Part shown: positions 12,801 through 25,279 of the stretch, in pieces | Layout: each line of letters begins with the position of its first letter | How positions within the stretch are numbered: the stretch's first letter is position 1 | Origin: Anisus vortex | Lineage: Eukaryota > Mollusca > Gastropoda > Planorbidae | Assembly (NCBI GenBank): GCA_949126835.1 | Contig: OX421495.1 | Location: 25,775,329-25,839,328, forward strand | Reading direction: 5' to 3' | DNA: 64,000 nucleotides | Notes under the pieces: model-generated | Databases searched by the model: none | Told to the model about the DNA's origin: nothing | Seen by the model: only the letters and a program-made list of their open reading frames with translations | Position numbers and translations under genes: made by a program

Positions 12801-15800
12801 TGTCGCCTTTGGCATCGCCATGCCTGTCCACTCTAATATTTCATTTTCCCTTGGTGTCGCCTTTGGCATCGCCATGCCTGTCCACTCTAATATTTCGTTT
12901 TCCCTTAGTGTCGCCTTTGGCATCGCCATGCCTGTCCACTCTAATATTTCGTTTTCCCTTGGTGTCGCCTTTGGCATCGCCATGCCTGTCCACTCTAATA
13001 TTTCGTTTTCCCTTGGTGTCGCCTTTGGCATCGCCATGCCTGTCCACTCTAATATTTCATTTTCCCTTGGTGTCGCCTTTGGCATCGCCATGCCTGTCCA
13101 CTCTAATATTTCATTTTCCCTTGGTGTCGCCTTTGGCATCGCCATGCCTGTCCACTCTAATATTTCGTTTTCCCTTGGTGTCGCCTTTGGCATCGCCATG
13201 CCTGTCCACTCTAATATTTCATTTTCCCTTGGTGTCGCCTTTGGCATCGCCATGCCTGTCCACTCTAATATTTCATTTTCTCTTGGTGTCGCCTTTGGCA
13301 TCGCCATGCCTGTCCACTCTAATATTTCATTTTCCCTTGGTGTCGCCTTTGGCATCGACATGCCTGTCCACTCTAATATTTCATTTTCGCTTGGTGTCGC
13401 CTTTGGCATCGACATGCCTGTCCACTCTAATATTTCATTTTCGCTTGGTGTCGCCTTTGGCATCGCCATGCCTGTCCACTCTAATATTTCATTTTCGCTT
13501 GGTGTCGCCTTTGGCATCGCCATGCCTGTCCACTTTAATATTTCATTTTCGCTTGGTGTCGCCTTTGGCATCGCCATGCCTGTCCACTCTAATATTTCAT
13601 TTTCCCTTGGTGTCGCCTTTGGCATCGCCATGCCTGTCCACTCTAATATTTCATTTTCCCTTGGTGTCGCCTTTGGCATCGCCATGCCTGTCCACTCTAA
13701 TATTTCGTTTTCCCTTGGTGTCGCCTTTGGCATCGCCATGCCTGTCCACTCTAATATTTCGTTTTCCCTTGGTGTCGCCTTTGGCATCGCCATGCCTGTC
13801 CACTCTAATATTTCGTTTTCCCTTGGTGTCGCCTTTGGCATCGCCATGCCTGTCCACTCTAATATTTCATTTTCCCTTGGTGTCGCCTTTGGCATCGCCA
13901 TGCCTGTCCACTCTAATATTTCATTTTCCCTTGGTGTCGCCTTTGGCATCGCCATGCCTGTCCACTCTAATATTTCGTTTTCCCTTGGTGTCGCCTTTGG
14001 CATCGCCATGCCTGTCCACTCTAATATTTCATTTTCCCTTGGTGTCGCCTTTGGCATCGCCATGCCTGTCCACTCTAATATTTCATTTTCGCTTGGTGTC
14101 GCCTTTGGCATCGCCATGCCTGTCCACTCTAATATTTCATTTTCCCTTGGTGTCGCCTTTGGCATCGCCATGCCTGTTCACTCTAATATTTCATTTTCCC
14201 TTGGTGTCGCCTTTGGCATCGCCATGCCTGTCCACTCTAATATTTCGTTTTCCCTTGGTGTCGCCTTTGGCATCGCCATGCCAGTCCACTCTAATATTTC
14301 ATTTTCCCTTGGTGTCGCCTTTGGCATCGCCATGCCTGTCCACTCTAATATTTCATTTTCGCTTGGTGTCGCCTTTGGCATCGCCATGCCTGTCCACTCT
14401 AATATTTCATTTTCCCTTGGTGTCGCCTTTGGCATCGCCATGCCTGTCCACTCTAATATTTCATTTTCCCTTGGTGTCGCCTTTGGCATCGCCATGCCTG
14501 TCCACTCTAATATTTCGTTTTCCCTTGGTGTCGCCTTTGGCATCGCCATGCCTGTCCACTCTAATATTTCGTTTTCCCTTGGTGTAGCCTTTGGCATCGC
14601 CATGCCTGTCCACTCTAATATTTCGTTTTCCCTTGGTGTCGCCTTTGGCATCGCAATGCCTGTCCACTCTAATATTTGATTTTCCCTTGGTGTCGCCTTT
14701 GGCATCGCCATGCCTGTCCACTCTAATATTTCATTTTCCCTTGGTGTCGCCTTTGGCATCGCCATGCCTGTCCACTCTAATATTTCATTTTCCCTTGGTG
14801 TCGCCTTTGGCATCGCCATGCCTGTCCACTCTAATATTTCATTTTCACTTGGTGTCGCCTTTGGCATCGCCATGCCTGTCCACTCTAATATTTCATTTTC
14901 CCTTGGTGTCGCCTTTGGCATCACCATGCCTGTCCACTCTAATATTTCATTTTCCCTTGGTGTCGCCTTTGGCATCGCCATGCCTGTCCACTCTAATATT
15001 TCATTTTCCCTTGGTGTCGCCTTTGGCATCGCCATGCCTGTCCACTCTAATATTTCATTTTCCCTTGGTGTCGCCTTTGGCATCGCCATGCCTGTCCACT
15101 CTAATATTTCATTTTCCCTTGGTGTCGCCTTTGGCATCGCCATGCCTGTCCACTCTAATATTTCATTTTCCCTTGGTGTCGCCTTTGGCATCGCCATGCC
15201 TGTCCACTCTAATATTTCGTTTACCCTTGGTTTCGCCTTTGGCATCGCCATGCCTGTCCACTCTAATATTTCATTTTCCCTTGGTGTCGCCTTTGGCATC
15301 GCCATGCCTGTCCACTCTAATATTTCATTTTCCCTTGGTGTCGCCTTTGGCATCGCCATGCCTGTCCACTCTAATATTTCATTTTCCCTTGGTGTCGCCT
15401 TGTGCATCGCCATGCCTATCCACTCTAATATTTCATTTTCCCTTGGTGTCGCCTTTGGCATCGCCATGCCTGTCCACTCTAATATTTCATTTTCCCTTGG
15501 TGTCGCCTTTGGCATCGCCATGCCTGTCCACTCTAATATTTCATTTTCCCTTGGTGTCGCCTTTGGCATCGCCATGCCTGTCCACTCTAGTATTTCATTT
15601 TCCCTTGGTGTCGCCTTTGGCATCGCCATGCCTGTCCACTCTAATATTTCATTTTTCCCTTGGTGTCGCCTTTGGCATCGCCATGCCTGTCCACTCTAAT
15701 ATTTCATTTTCCCTTGGTGTCGCCTTTGGCATCGCCATGCCTGTCCACTCTAATATTTCATTTTCCCTTGGTGTCGCCTTTGGCATCGCCATGCCTGTGC

Positions 15801-16400
15801 ACTCTAATATTTCGTTTTCCCTTGGTGTCGCCTTTGGCATCGCCATGCCTGTCCACTCTAATATTTCGTTTTCCCTTGGTGTCGCCTTTGGCATCGCCAT
15901 GCCTGTCCACTCTAATATTTCATTTTCCCTTGGTGTCGCCTTTGGCATCGCCATGCCTGTCCACTCTAATATTTCATTTTCCCTTGGTGTCGCCTTTGGC
16001 ATCGCCATGCCTGTCCACTCTAATATTTCATTTTCCCTTGGTGTCGCCTTTGGCATCGCCATGCCTGTCCACTCTAATATTTCATTTTCCCTTGGTGTCG
16101 CCTTTGGCATCGCCATGCCTGTCCACTCTAATATTTCATTTTCCCTTGGTGTCGCCTTTGGCATCGCCATGCCTGTCCACTCTAATATTTCATTTTCCCT
16201 TGGTGTCGCCTTTGGCATCGCCATGCCTGTCCACTCTAATATTTCATTTTCCCTTGGTGTCGCCTTTGGCATCGCCATGCCTGTCCACTCTAATATTTCA
16301 TTTTCCCTTGGTGTCGCCTTTGGCATCGCCATGCCTGTCCACTCTAATATTTCATTTTCCCTTGGTGTCGCCTTTGGCATCGCCATGCCTGTCCACTCTA
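9896..16400. repeat. Higher-order satellite block, copy B
   Basis: Second copy of the 6,805-bp block. It has small differences from copy A: one unit is missing near 11.65 kb (the copy A unit with GTCCAATC near 4,885), one unit is regained before 14.6 kb, and two units are missing near 15.8 kb, where copy A has two GTGCAC units. Single-base differences include GTCGTC versus GTAGTC. The right end is approximate, because the all-CAT run merges into other units. Confidence 0.8.
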
Positions 16401-18799
16401 ATATTTCATTTTTCCCTTGGTGTCGCCTTTGGCATCACCATGCCTGTCCACTCTAATATTTCATTTTCCCTTGGTGTCGCCTTTGGCATCGCCATGCCTG
16501 TCCACTCTAATATTTCATTTTCCCTTGTTGTCGCCTTTGGCATCGCCATGCCTGTGCACTCTAATATTTCATTTTCCCTTGGTGTCGCCTTTGGCATCGC
16601 CATGCCTGTCCACTCTAATATTTCGTTTTCCCTTGGTGTCGCCTTTGGCATCGCCATGCCTGTGCACTCTAATATTTCGTTTTCCCTTGGTGTCGCCTTT
16701 GGCATCGCCATGCCTGTCCACTCTAATATTTCGTTTTCCCTTGGTGTCGCCTTTGGCATCGCCATGCCTGTCCACTCTAATATTTCATTTTCCCTTGGTG
16801 TCGCCTTTGGCATCGCCATGCCTGTCCACTCTAATATTTCATTTTCCCTTGGTGTCGCCTTTGGCATCGCCATGCCTGTCCACTCTAATATATTTCATTT
16901 TCCCTTGGTGTCGCCTTTGGCATCGCCATGCCTGTCCACTCTAATATTTCATTTTCCCTTGGTGTCGCCTTTGGCATCGCCATGCCTATCCACTCTAATA
17001 TTTCATTTTCCCTTGGTGTCGCCTTTGGCATCGCCATGCCTGTCCACTCTAATATTTCATTTTCCCTTGGTGTCGCCTTTGGCATCGCCATGCCTGTCCA
17101 CTCTAATATTTCATTTTCCCTTGGTGTCGCCTTTGGCATCGCCATGCCTGTCCACTCTAATATTTCATTTTCCCTTGGTGTCGCCTTTGGCATCGCCATG
17201 CCTGTCCACTCTAATATTTCATTTTCCCTTGGTGTCGCCTTTGGCATCGCCATGCCTGTCCACTCTAATATTTCATTTTCCCTTGGTGTCGCCTTTGGCA
17301 TCGCCATGCCTGTCCACTCTAATATTTCATTTTCCCTTGGTGTCGCCTTTGGCATCGCCATGCCTGTCCACTCTAATATTTCATTTTTCCCTTGGTGTCG
17401 CCTTTGGCATCGCCATGCCTGTCCACTCTAATATTCCATTTTCCCTTGGTGTCGCCTTTGGCATCGCCATGCCTGTCCACTCTAATATTTCATTTTCCCT
17501 TGGTGTCGCCTTTGGCATCGCCATGCCTGTGCACTCTAATATTTCATTTTCCCTTGGTGTCGCCTTTGGCATCGCCATGCCTGTCCACTCTAATATTTCG
17601 TTTTCCCTTGGTGTCGCCTTTGGCATCGCCATGCCTGTGCACTCTAATATTTCGTTTTCCCTTGGTGTCGCCTTAGGCATCGCCATGCCTGTCCACTCTA
17701 ATATTTCGTTTTCCCTTGGTGTCGCCTTTGGCATCGCCATGCCTGTCCACTCTAATATTTCATTTTCCCTTGGTGTCGCCTTTGGCATCGCCATGCCTGT
17801 CCACTCTAATATTTGATTTTCCCTTGGTGTCGCCTTTGGCATCGCCATGCCTGTCCACTCTAATATATTTCATTTTCCCTTGGTGTCGCCTTTGGCATCG
17901 CCATGCCTGTCCACTCTAATATTTCATTTTCCCTTGGTGTCGCCTTTGGCATCGCCATTCCTGTCCAATCTAATATTTCGTTTTCCCTTGGTGTCGCCTT
18001 TGGCATCGCCATGCCTGTCCACTCTAATATTTCATTTTCCCTTGGTGTCGCCTTTGGCATCGCCATGCCTGTCCACTCTAATATTTCATTTTCCCTTGGT
18101 GTCGCCTTTGGCATCGCCATGCCTGTCCACTCTAATATTTCATTTTCCCTTGGTGTCGTCTTTGGCATCGCCATGCCTGTCCACTCTAATATTTCATTTT
18201 CCCTTGGTGTCGCCTTTGGCATCGCCATGCCTGTCCACTCTAATATTTCATTTTTCCCTTGGTGTCGCCTTTGGCATCGCCATGCCTGTCCACTCTAATA
18301 TTTCATTTTCCCTTGGTGTCGCCTTTGGCATCGCCATGCCTGTCCACTCTAATATTTCATTTTCCCTTGGTGTCGCCTTTGGCATCGCCATGCCTGTGCA
18401 CTCTAATATTTCATTTTCCCTTGGTGTCGCCTTTGGCATCGCCATGCCTGTCCACTCTAATATTTCATTTTCCCTTGGTGTCGCCTTTGGCATCGCCATG
18501 CCTGTCCACTCTAATATTTCATTTTTCCCTTGGTGTCGCCTTTGGCATCGCCATGCCTGTCCACTCTAATATTTCATTTTCCCTTGGTGTCGCCTTTGGC
18601 ATCGCCATGCCTGTCCACTCTAATATTTCATTTTCCCTTGGTGTCGCCTTTGGCATCGCCATGCCTGTGCACTCTAATATTTCATTTTCCCTTGGTGTCG
18701 CCTTTGGCATCGCCATGCCTGTCCACTCTAATATTTCATTTCCCCTTGGTGTCGCCTTTGGCATCGCCATGCCTGTCCACTCTAATATTTCGTTTTCCC

Positions 18800-19666
18800 A
18801 TCAGTTTCGTATTTCTTTCTTTTCTCGCCTTGTGCCCCGTTGGATTTTCCAAGTAAGTCTTGTCGCTCTTTTCATATCATTTTAATAATATGTAATGCAG
18901 AATGAGACACGTACCCCTTATTTCTACAGCAGTTAAATATATCATTGTGATGAGACATTTCTATACAGCTGCTGTAGTCAACGTTTGCATAATCATACTG
19001 ATGATACTGATGATATTAATTATATTGATAATACTAATACTGATGATACTCTGTTGCCCTACCAGTCTTTACTCAAACACTTGGAATAAGGTTTAACGAA
19101 ATAAAGATTTCTATTATTAAGCTTATTTCGCTAACAGGTGATTAGAGTCTATGTGTAACTTTTTCCCATCAAAACTGGTTTTCTAAACTTTAAAAAAAAT
19201 GCATATAAATACCGGGGAAAAAATGGTGGGGGAGGGGGGGGGAGAGAATCTGTGTTAATCATATATTTCCCCCGTCCCCTGAAGCGTCACAAGAGACAAT
19301 AGAGTTATCTGTCATGTTGCCATGCCAACGTTAATGACCATTAACTGTTGATTTTGACGTCATTCAGATACGAGTTTCCATTTTTATACTTTAGAAAATG
19401 TTTACTTCAATAAAAAAAAAATTGCCTCGGGGTGTTTTATTTTTGTTTTTTATTATTGTTTCTTGGTCTTGTATGAAATTTCAGATAAATGCCCACTTCG
19501 TAATGTTCCGTGTGCGGCTGGAGAAAGGAAATAATAATATGGAAGTACTTTTGTAGGAAAATGTCCGTTTCCAATCCACATACACGTAGTCTATATTTTA
19601 TACTTACTTCTTCTACAAACATGATAAGTAAATGGTGGGTAGTAGGGTACATGATTAGTTGAAGGC
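18800..19666. other. Unique intergenic sequence right of the satellite
   Basis: The array stops at 18,799 and ordinary AT-rich sequence follows. A splice-donor-like CAAGTAAGT lies near 18,850, and a short ATACTGATGATACTGATGAT run near 19,000-19,050. No coding region with a recognisable product is seen. Confidence 0.6.
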
Positions 19667-20136
19667 ATGAAATAATGAATGGGTGAATCGATGAATGGAA
19701 TGATAGATGAATGGATGGATGAGTGGATGGATAAATAGATAAAATAATAGAAATATATATAGAGAGATTAATGAAAAGATAGTTAGAGAAATAAATACGT
19801 AGGTAGATAAGTTGGTTGATTGGTATGTGGGTATTAGGTAGGTAGGTAGATAGGTAGGTAGGTATGTGGGCGGGCAAGATGCTATGTATGTAGGTAGGTG
19901 GATGAGTAGGAAGTTAGGTAGATAGGTATCTAGGTAGGTATGTAGGTAGGTAGATAAGTAGGTGGTTGTGTGGGTAAGTAGGTATGTAAGTAGTTGAGTG
20001 GGTATGTATGTATGTAGATGGGTAGGTAGTGGATAGCTAGGTAGGTGGGTAGGTAGGTGGTGGGTAGGTAGGTAAGTTTGGGTGGTTGGGTTGGTAGGGA
20101 GGTATGTAGGTAGGTAGGTTGGTTGATATATATAGA
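19667..20136. repeat. Degenerate tetranucleotide microsatellite (GGTA/GATG)
   Basis: About 470 bp dominated by GGTAGGTAGGT and GATGGATGGAT steps with many interruptions. It produces long Thr-Tyr-Leu-Pro reading frames on the minus strand, which are low-complexity artefacts. Confidence 0.92.
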
Positions 20137-22290
20137 TCAAAGCTTTTTAATTTAACGAAAACTATTGTTATCCTTCGCAAGATTTTGCCACACAGAGGCG
20201 AAATTAATATAAAGGATTTTAAAATGTGCAACATAAAGTTCAATTTAAAAAAAACAACAAGAAACTGATTTTTGGGTTTGGGGTGGGGCTGAAATTTTAC
20301 TAGAATGTGTTGTCATCTGCAACTAGTCTATGTGCCAAGTTTCAGCCCATTATAAGAAGACGGATAGTTTGTCAATCAGTCTTCCGAATATTTTATCTGT
20401 CATCCATCCAGAAAGAAAGCGACAAAGTTTTGCGAATAATGGATTATAGAAAAAGCTTTTTTTTTTCTTATTTTTTATTAATATAAATGAAATACTTGCA
20501 TTATCTTTCCTTTTTTTTTCCTTTTATTTATCGTCATTTCCGGTGCTGTTATTAAGCGTATTTAGTTTATGCCCCCTTCCCCCCAACAGGTATGAAACGT
20601 ATCATAATGTCCAATCAACTAGTGGCGTCTGCAAAAAAAAAAGTTGTTGGTTTTTCTGAAAGACTGTTGGGCAAAGCCCTAGTTTTAAATTATAGATGTT
20701 TGGCCCCGGGGGAGAGGGATGGAAGAGGTGGCTTCCCACACCTCCTTTTTTTATCGACCCACGCCCCCAAACCCTGTTCCCTAACTCCCATTGTCCCACT
20801 TTAAACAAGTTAAGTAAATCTATGAAAATGTGCATGCACCCTTACTCATACGCCTATGTTTTCACCACAATGAATGTGTATCGAGAATCAACCCCGTGGA
20901 ATGAGAACATATAAAATAACTAACAACAATCTTGTAATACCTTTCTCCTACACTGCACCATTGCGCTACGTCAGCGGTTCTCGCGTTCTTTTTTTTTCAC
21001 TCTTTTTTCCCACTTTTTTTGAAGTAAGTTGTTGTTGTTTTTTTTCCCTTGTCACCCTTCCCTTAGTCAAAGCCCCTACATCTGTGCGTCGCATTATATC
21101 ACATTAAATCCAAAAAGAAAACACAAAAATGGATGGAATAGTCCACGGCCCCCACCCGACCCTGTAAAGAGACGCCGTTGCTCCCCCAGTGTTCCATTGC
21201 CACTTATCTATAAAAAAAAAAATGGATAGCGCCTCCATAATAACTGTGTATGGGCAAATTGAGGGTAGAATTGACTACACTATCTACACTAGTCACCAAT
21301 CCATATTGTCCATATAAGCGAGTTATTCTGGTTCTGGTTATTCTGGTTATAGGAATAAACCACTTATAATTATAATTAGAACAAATTATACGATAAAAAT
21401 GAAGTCAAAGTCACTTGAAATGTCTTTATATGTTAGTGTTTAGGAAATCTAATATTACAGATAAATTAAAGCTATTTGGTTTTGGCATCAAGATTTTAGT
21501 TTCCGGGAACAATCCATTTTTTAAAATATATATCAGTGCCCGTGGCACACTTTTTTGAGAACCACTCTGCAACGCATTTCTATTCCTCTGGAAGCGCATT
21601 CAATTGGTAGTTGGCAAGTCGGTGAATAAAAAAACAACGAACTAGAAGGGGAGGTAACAAGCAAGGATGGCAGGGGGAGTAACTTGTACAATTTTATGTT
21701 CCTTCTGTTCTGTCCACACACGTACAAAAAATGTTGCATCATCACAAAAAATGCGTGTGGGGAGCGGGATTTTTTTTTTTTTCTTGGCAGTTAAGTTGTA
21801 GACAGTAGTAGAATTGGACGTGTAGCTATTTAAAGAGAAAAGGCAGAGAGAATTAGGCCAATGGGAGATAATTCGAAAGATTGTTTATAACTGTTCATAA
21901 ATATATTTTATATATATATATAATATATGTAGTAGACATCAATAATGTATGTGTGCAGATTCTTTATATGTATGCAAATATGGATGTAGGGATCGTGGAG
22001 AAAAACAGTTTGCCCTGGGCGCCGGGCTAGCTCATTAACAGGTGATGGTACGGGGAAAAAATGGAGAGGGGGGGGGGGGCTCTGGTGAAACTGAACTCTG
22101 GTCAATTATAGCCTACCTTAAATCGTGTCCAGAATGCAGGGTTAATTAACAGTGTGCTCATTGGTCTTGGACGTCCTTAATGTTTTATACGGAAAATGAG
22201 GCGGGGGGGGGGGAATTATTTAAAAATTACTTACTATAAACACTGTGGAATCCCTAACACGATCAAACATCACATACACACATAGTACAG
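20137..22290. other. Gene-poor intergenic stretch
   Basis: AT-rich sequence with poly-A and poly-T runs, a (TA)n run near 21,906-21,930 and a poly-G run near 22,066. Only short unrelated open frames are present and none has a recognisable protein. Confidence 0.5.
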
Positions 22291-22970
22291 GTCTAGGTCT
22301 TTAATGTCTACATGAGAGGGGCGACAGCGGCACAGTCACACATACATAAGCATAAATATGCATAATACATACATATACATAATGCATACATATACATAAT
22401 ACACAGGGCCGTATTTAAAGACTGTGGGGGCCCTGTTCCCAAATTTATGTCGGGGCCCCTCCTAGCCTCGCATCTGCCTTCCACATACCTCAGAAAAATG
22501 CCGTTAATTCATGTTACATTGTGTAAAATCATAAATTTTAATGTTGCGATTAGCTTGGTCGGACTGGAGCGCTTAAAAATGTAAGGGGATAAACGAATAT
22601 TATTTTAGATTTTTTCAACGAAAGAATGGGGATGTCACTAAAAAAATTCTTTTTGGGATGTGTGAGGGCCCCTTTTGTGTGGAACATGCCTAAAAACGCC
22701 ACTGATAATACATACAAACTAGCTCTCAAGGTCTTCAATGTCTACAAGAGAGGGAGGGGTGTAACACAGTCACATACACACATATACATACTTATACATA
22801 ATACATACATATGCATAATACATACACACTAGATCTCTAGGTATTCAATGTCTTCAAGAGTGGGACGGGCGTGCGACAAAGTCACAAACACACACACACA
22901 CGCAAACACATAGTTCTCCTGTGTCTATAATAGCGGAAGATGTGGGACTTTAAATTATTTACTAAAACAC
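22291..22970. repeat. Three diverged copies of a ~110-bp repeat with CATACATA tails
   Basis: Segments starting near 22,291, 22,729 and 22,838 share a core like GGTCTTCAATGTCTACAAGAG, then a G-rich stretch, then CACAGTCACA and a CATACATA microsatellite. A hAT-type MITE lies between the first and second copies. Confidence 0.6.
22404..22704. mobile_element. hAT-type MITE, 301 bp, with 8-bp target duplication
   Basis: The element begins CAGGGCCGTATTT and ends AAAACGCCACTG. Its reversed right end (CAGTGGCGTTTTTAGG) is an imperfect match to the left end. It is flanked on both sides by the identical 8-bp ATAATACA (22,396-22,403 and 22,705-22,712), the target-duplication length of hAT elements. GGGGCCC-rich subterminal segments occur at both ends. 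There is no coding capacity, so it would need a transposase supplied in trans. Confidence 0.85.
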
Positions 22971-23156
22971 TGCGGGGGCCATAACCCCTGTGACACAGTA
23001 ACAAACCTACAAACACCCGCGCGTGGGTGTCTTAATACAACACGGCACTATGTTACACTTCCTTGTATTTCAACTTTAACACAGTTTCTACATGGCTCGT
23101 TAAACGTGACGTTAGTACATGATGTATCCAACACATATCACTATTACGCCAATAGG

Positions 23157-23336
23157 CAGAGGCGTATTTTGGCATGCTCCACGTGTTCCATTCAATGAAA
23201 CAGGGGCCCCCACATAAAAAGGGGCCCCCATACATCCCAAAACGCGGGCTAACACAGCAATGTCGGAAAGTAGGAGTCACGAGGGGCCCTCACATAAATT
23301 TGGCACAGGGCCCCCAAAATCCTAAATACGGCCCTG
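23157..23336. mobile_element. Second copy of the same hAT-type MITE, inverted, 180 bp
   Basis: It starts CAGAGGCGTATTTTGGC and ends AAATACGGCCCTG. These match the right and left ends of the 22.4-kb element in reverse order, including the GGCATG.TCCAC and GGGGGCCC subterminal blocks. The flanks CCAATAGG and GCTACAGG agree at 5 of 8 positions, so the target duplication is decayed or absent. Confidence 0.7.
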
Positions 23337-25279
23337 GCTACAGGTACCCCCACCGTATCTTCACCCCTGGAAATGGGAATGAATTCCTGAACTTCGATGC
23401 AGTTGCCTTGGGAACTTTTAATCTTCATTCGTTTCTGTTTCGTTTTTATTTTTTCAATACATCTTTTATTTTGCTTCTTTCATTTTCAATCATCAAATTA
23501 AATATAATCTTCGTGTCCATTAGTGTTGTTGTAAAGTGTGTTGAAGCGTCACTCAAGATGTATAAAAAGAAAAAAAAAATCATTTCGCAACATGATCTGT
23601 AATTGTGTGCAATCCAAACGGTCAGAGTAACCAGATTTCAGGTTTCTGAGCTTCAAAATAAAAATCAATGAAAATTTGTTTTCAAAGCTCACATTTGTTG
23701 TTGTTGGTCTTTTTGTTTTCTGTTTTAGCTAGCGGAGCAGGGGGAGGGGGGCCTGTGTATGGTCTTCGATCAATTCCATAATTTGGTTCAGAGATGGAGT
23801 CAACGCGTGATAAAACCTTTCCTTTCTCATAAACCAAGTCTTAACGCTGTGTTAGACACTGTCAGGCCTTCACCTAATTATGTTTTTCCACATAGGTTTA
23901 TGTTTTTGTGTGTTATTTTTTTTATTCCTTTTTGTTTTCTGTTGTTGTTTTTATTTTTATTTTTTGTTATCAGTTTCTTTTTTTATGTGTCCTTTCCCAT
24001 TCAGAATTATGAATGTATTTATGCAGTTTTTATAAATTGTTTTTTTTTAAAGATTTAAATGAAATGATTTTATATATTTGGCGCTACGCCTATAAAACAG
24101 TATTGATCATATTTCACAAATAAATCTATATTAGTTAAATAACCTTTAAAAACAAGCAAAGGCTAGCCTGATTTATTAAAAGTTAACACAAACACTAGGC
24201 CAACTGTGGCCTACACATTCAATACGATTTTATGGGACATGTTTGCTGGCGTTATTGTAAATGAATTTGATTAATTTAATCCATCGCAATTTTGTAATAT
24301 TTTGAGAATTTTTTTTTATAAGGCAATAAATTCATGTTTTTTTTTTAGCATATCTGTGTTGTAAGCTTATAGATCTATATTTTATGCTAATTAAAGCTGT
24401 ATATGAAAAGTTCAATGCAAATTTAAAATAAAATTGGTTATTACTTCAAGATTTTTTTTCTACTTATTTTTAAAACTTGCAATCGGTGTGGAAACAAAAT
24501 CACAACGGCAAACTCGGAAATTGTTACCCGTTTTTTTTTTTTACTAACATCATTCTGATTGGCTGATTCATGGATGAGACAACAGCAGACGTAGCCTGCT
24601 ATTTTTTCACCTATTGTTTCAAATTAAATTTCAATTGGCGTCTTGATTGCGATCTCGGCTCTGGACAATAGAGGTTAATGGAAAGCATTGTGTTCCCCCG
24701 TGCAGGAGAGAATCTATCTGATGAGGCCAGGCATTCTATTCCAGGGCAATGTCCATTAATTAATTACCTTTGTAAATCAATAGCCGCTGGTGTAAACATT
24801 GATCTTAACAAATCAAATGTTTCTATGTTGTTGTTGTTTTAACAAAAGACATTGATGATGTTGATAGATCTTCATCTGTAATTGATTTTTTATCTTCGTA
24901 TCTCACATTGTTTGATTAACAATACCTTATCATGCGATCTACTCTTTTATATTAGACCTACATGTCCAATCATACCCATATCGCTACACTTTATCCTTTT
25001 AAAAAACTCTACCTGTTCAAACGTATATTGTCTCCTTATCTACACTTTACACTTGTATATTAACTGTTGAATAATAGACTACCTTACAACATTATCAATT
25101 AATTAATCTTTTTTTTAAATTACCTCTCCAATCATAACCTTATCAACACTTATATCTTATATATTACCAGTCCAATAACATTAAATAATCATTTTCTCAT
25201 TACATTATTACCGTAAGCAGTTCAAATTTACACATTTCATTCTTTCATTTATGATACCAAAAATTTAAAAAAAGCTATT
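23337..25279. other. Gene-poor stretch with a candidate regulatory block
   Basis: Mostly AT-rich with long T runs and no recognisable exon. About 24,600-24,830 is less low-complexity and dense in transcription-factor-like words: ACAATAG (Sox-like), TTAATTAATTA (homeodomain-like) and TGTAAACA (forkhead-like). It could be a distal enhancer, but this rests on motif density alone. Confidence 0.3.

Larger units (their letters stand above)
131..18799. repeat. 54-bp satellite array, about 345 tandem copies
   Basis: Head-to-tail copies of a 54-bp unit fill 18.7 kb without interruption. Each unit carries TTTTCCCTTGGTGTCGCC, then TTTGGCATCGCCATGCC, then TGTCCACTCTAAT. The commonest variant is TTTCATTT versus TTTCGTTT, a CpG transition. 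Length variants are 56 bp (extra AT in TAATATATTTC, mostly before 2.8 kb and again near 16.89 and 17.87 kb), 55 bp (extra T in CATTTTTCCC near 8.85, 15.65, 16.41, 17.39, 18.25 and 18.53 kb) and 53 bp (near 3.84 and 10.65 kb). Because 54 is 18 codons, several frames stay open for kilobases (2829-7874 and 7786-14679 on +, 4727-8824 on -). Length variants shift the frame at will, so these are not genes. Each unit contains the short inverted repeat GGCAT-CGCC-ATGCC. Confidence 0.97.

Noticed and set aside
2829..14679. Very long open frames (1,681 and 2,297 codons) that look like giant repeat proteins
   Set aside because: They are the 54-bp satellite read through; frames switch at 53/55/56-bp units, several frames and both strands are open equally, and there are no splice sites or unique ends.
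131..18799. CRISPR-like regular repeats
   Set aside because: Units are contiguous with no unique spacers, and the window is eukaryotic.
19437..20243. Minus-strand frames rich in Thr-Tyr-Leu-Pro
   Set aside because: Translation of the GGTA/GATG microsatellite.
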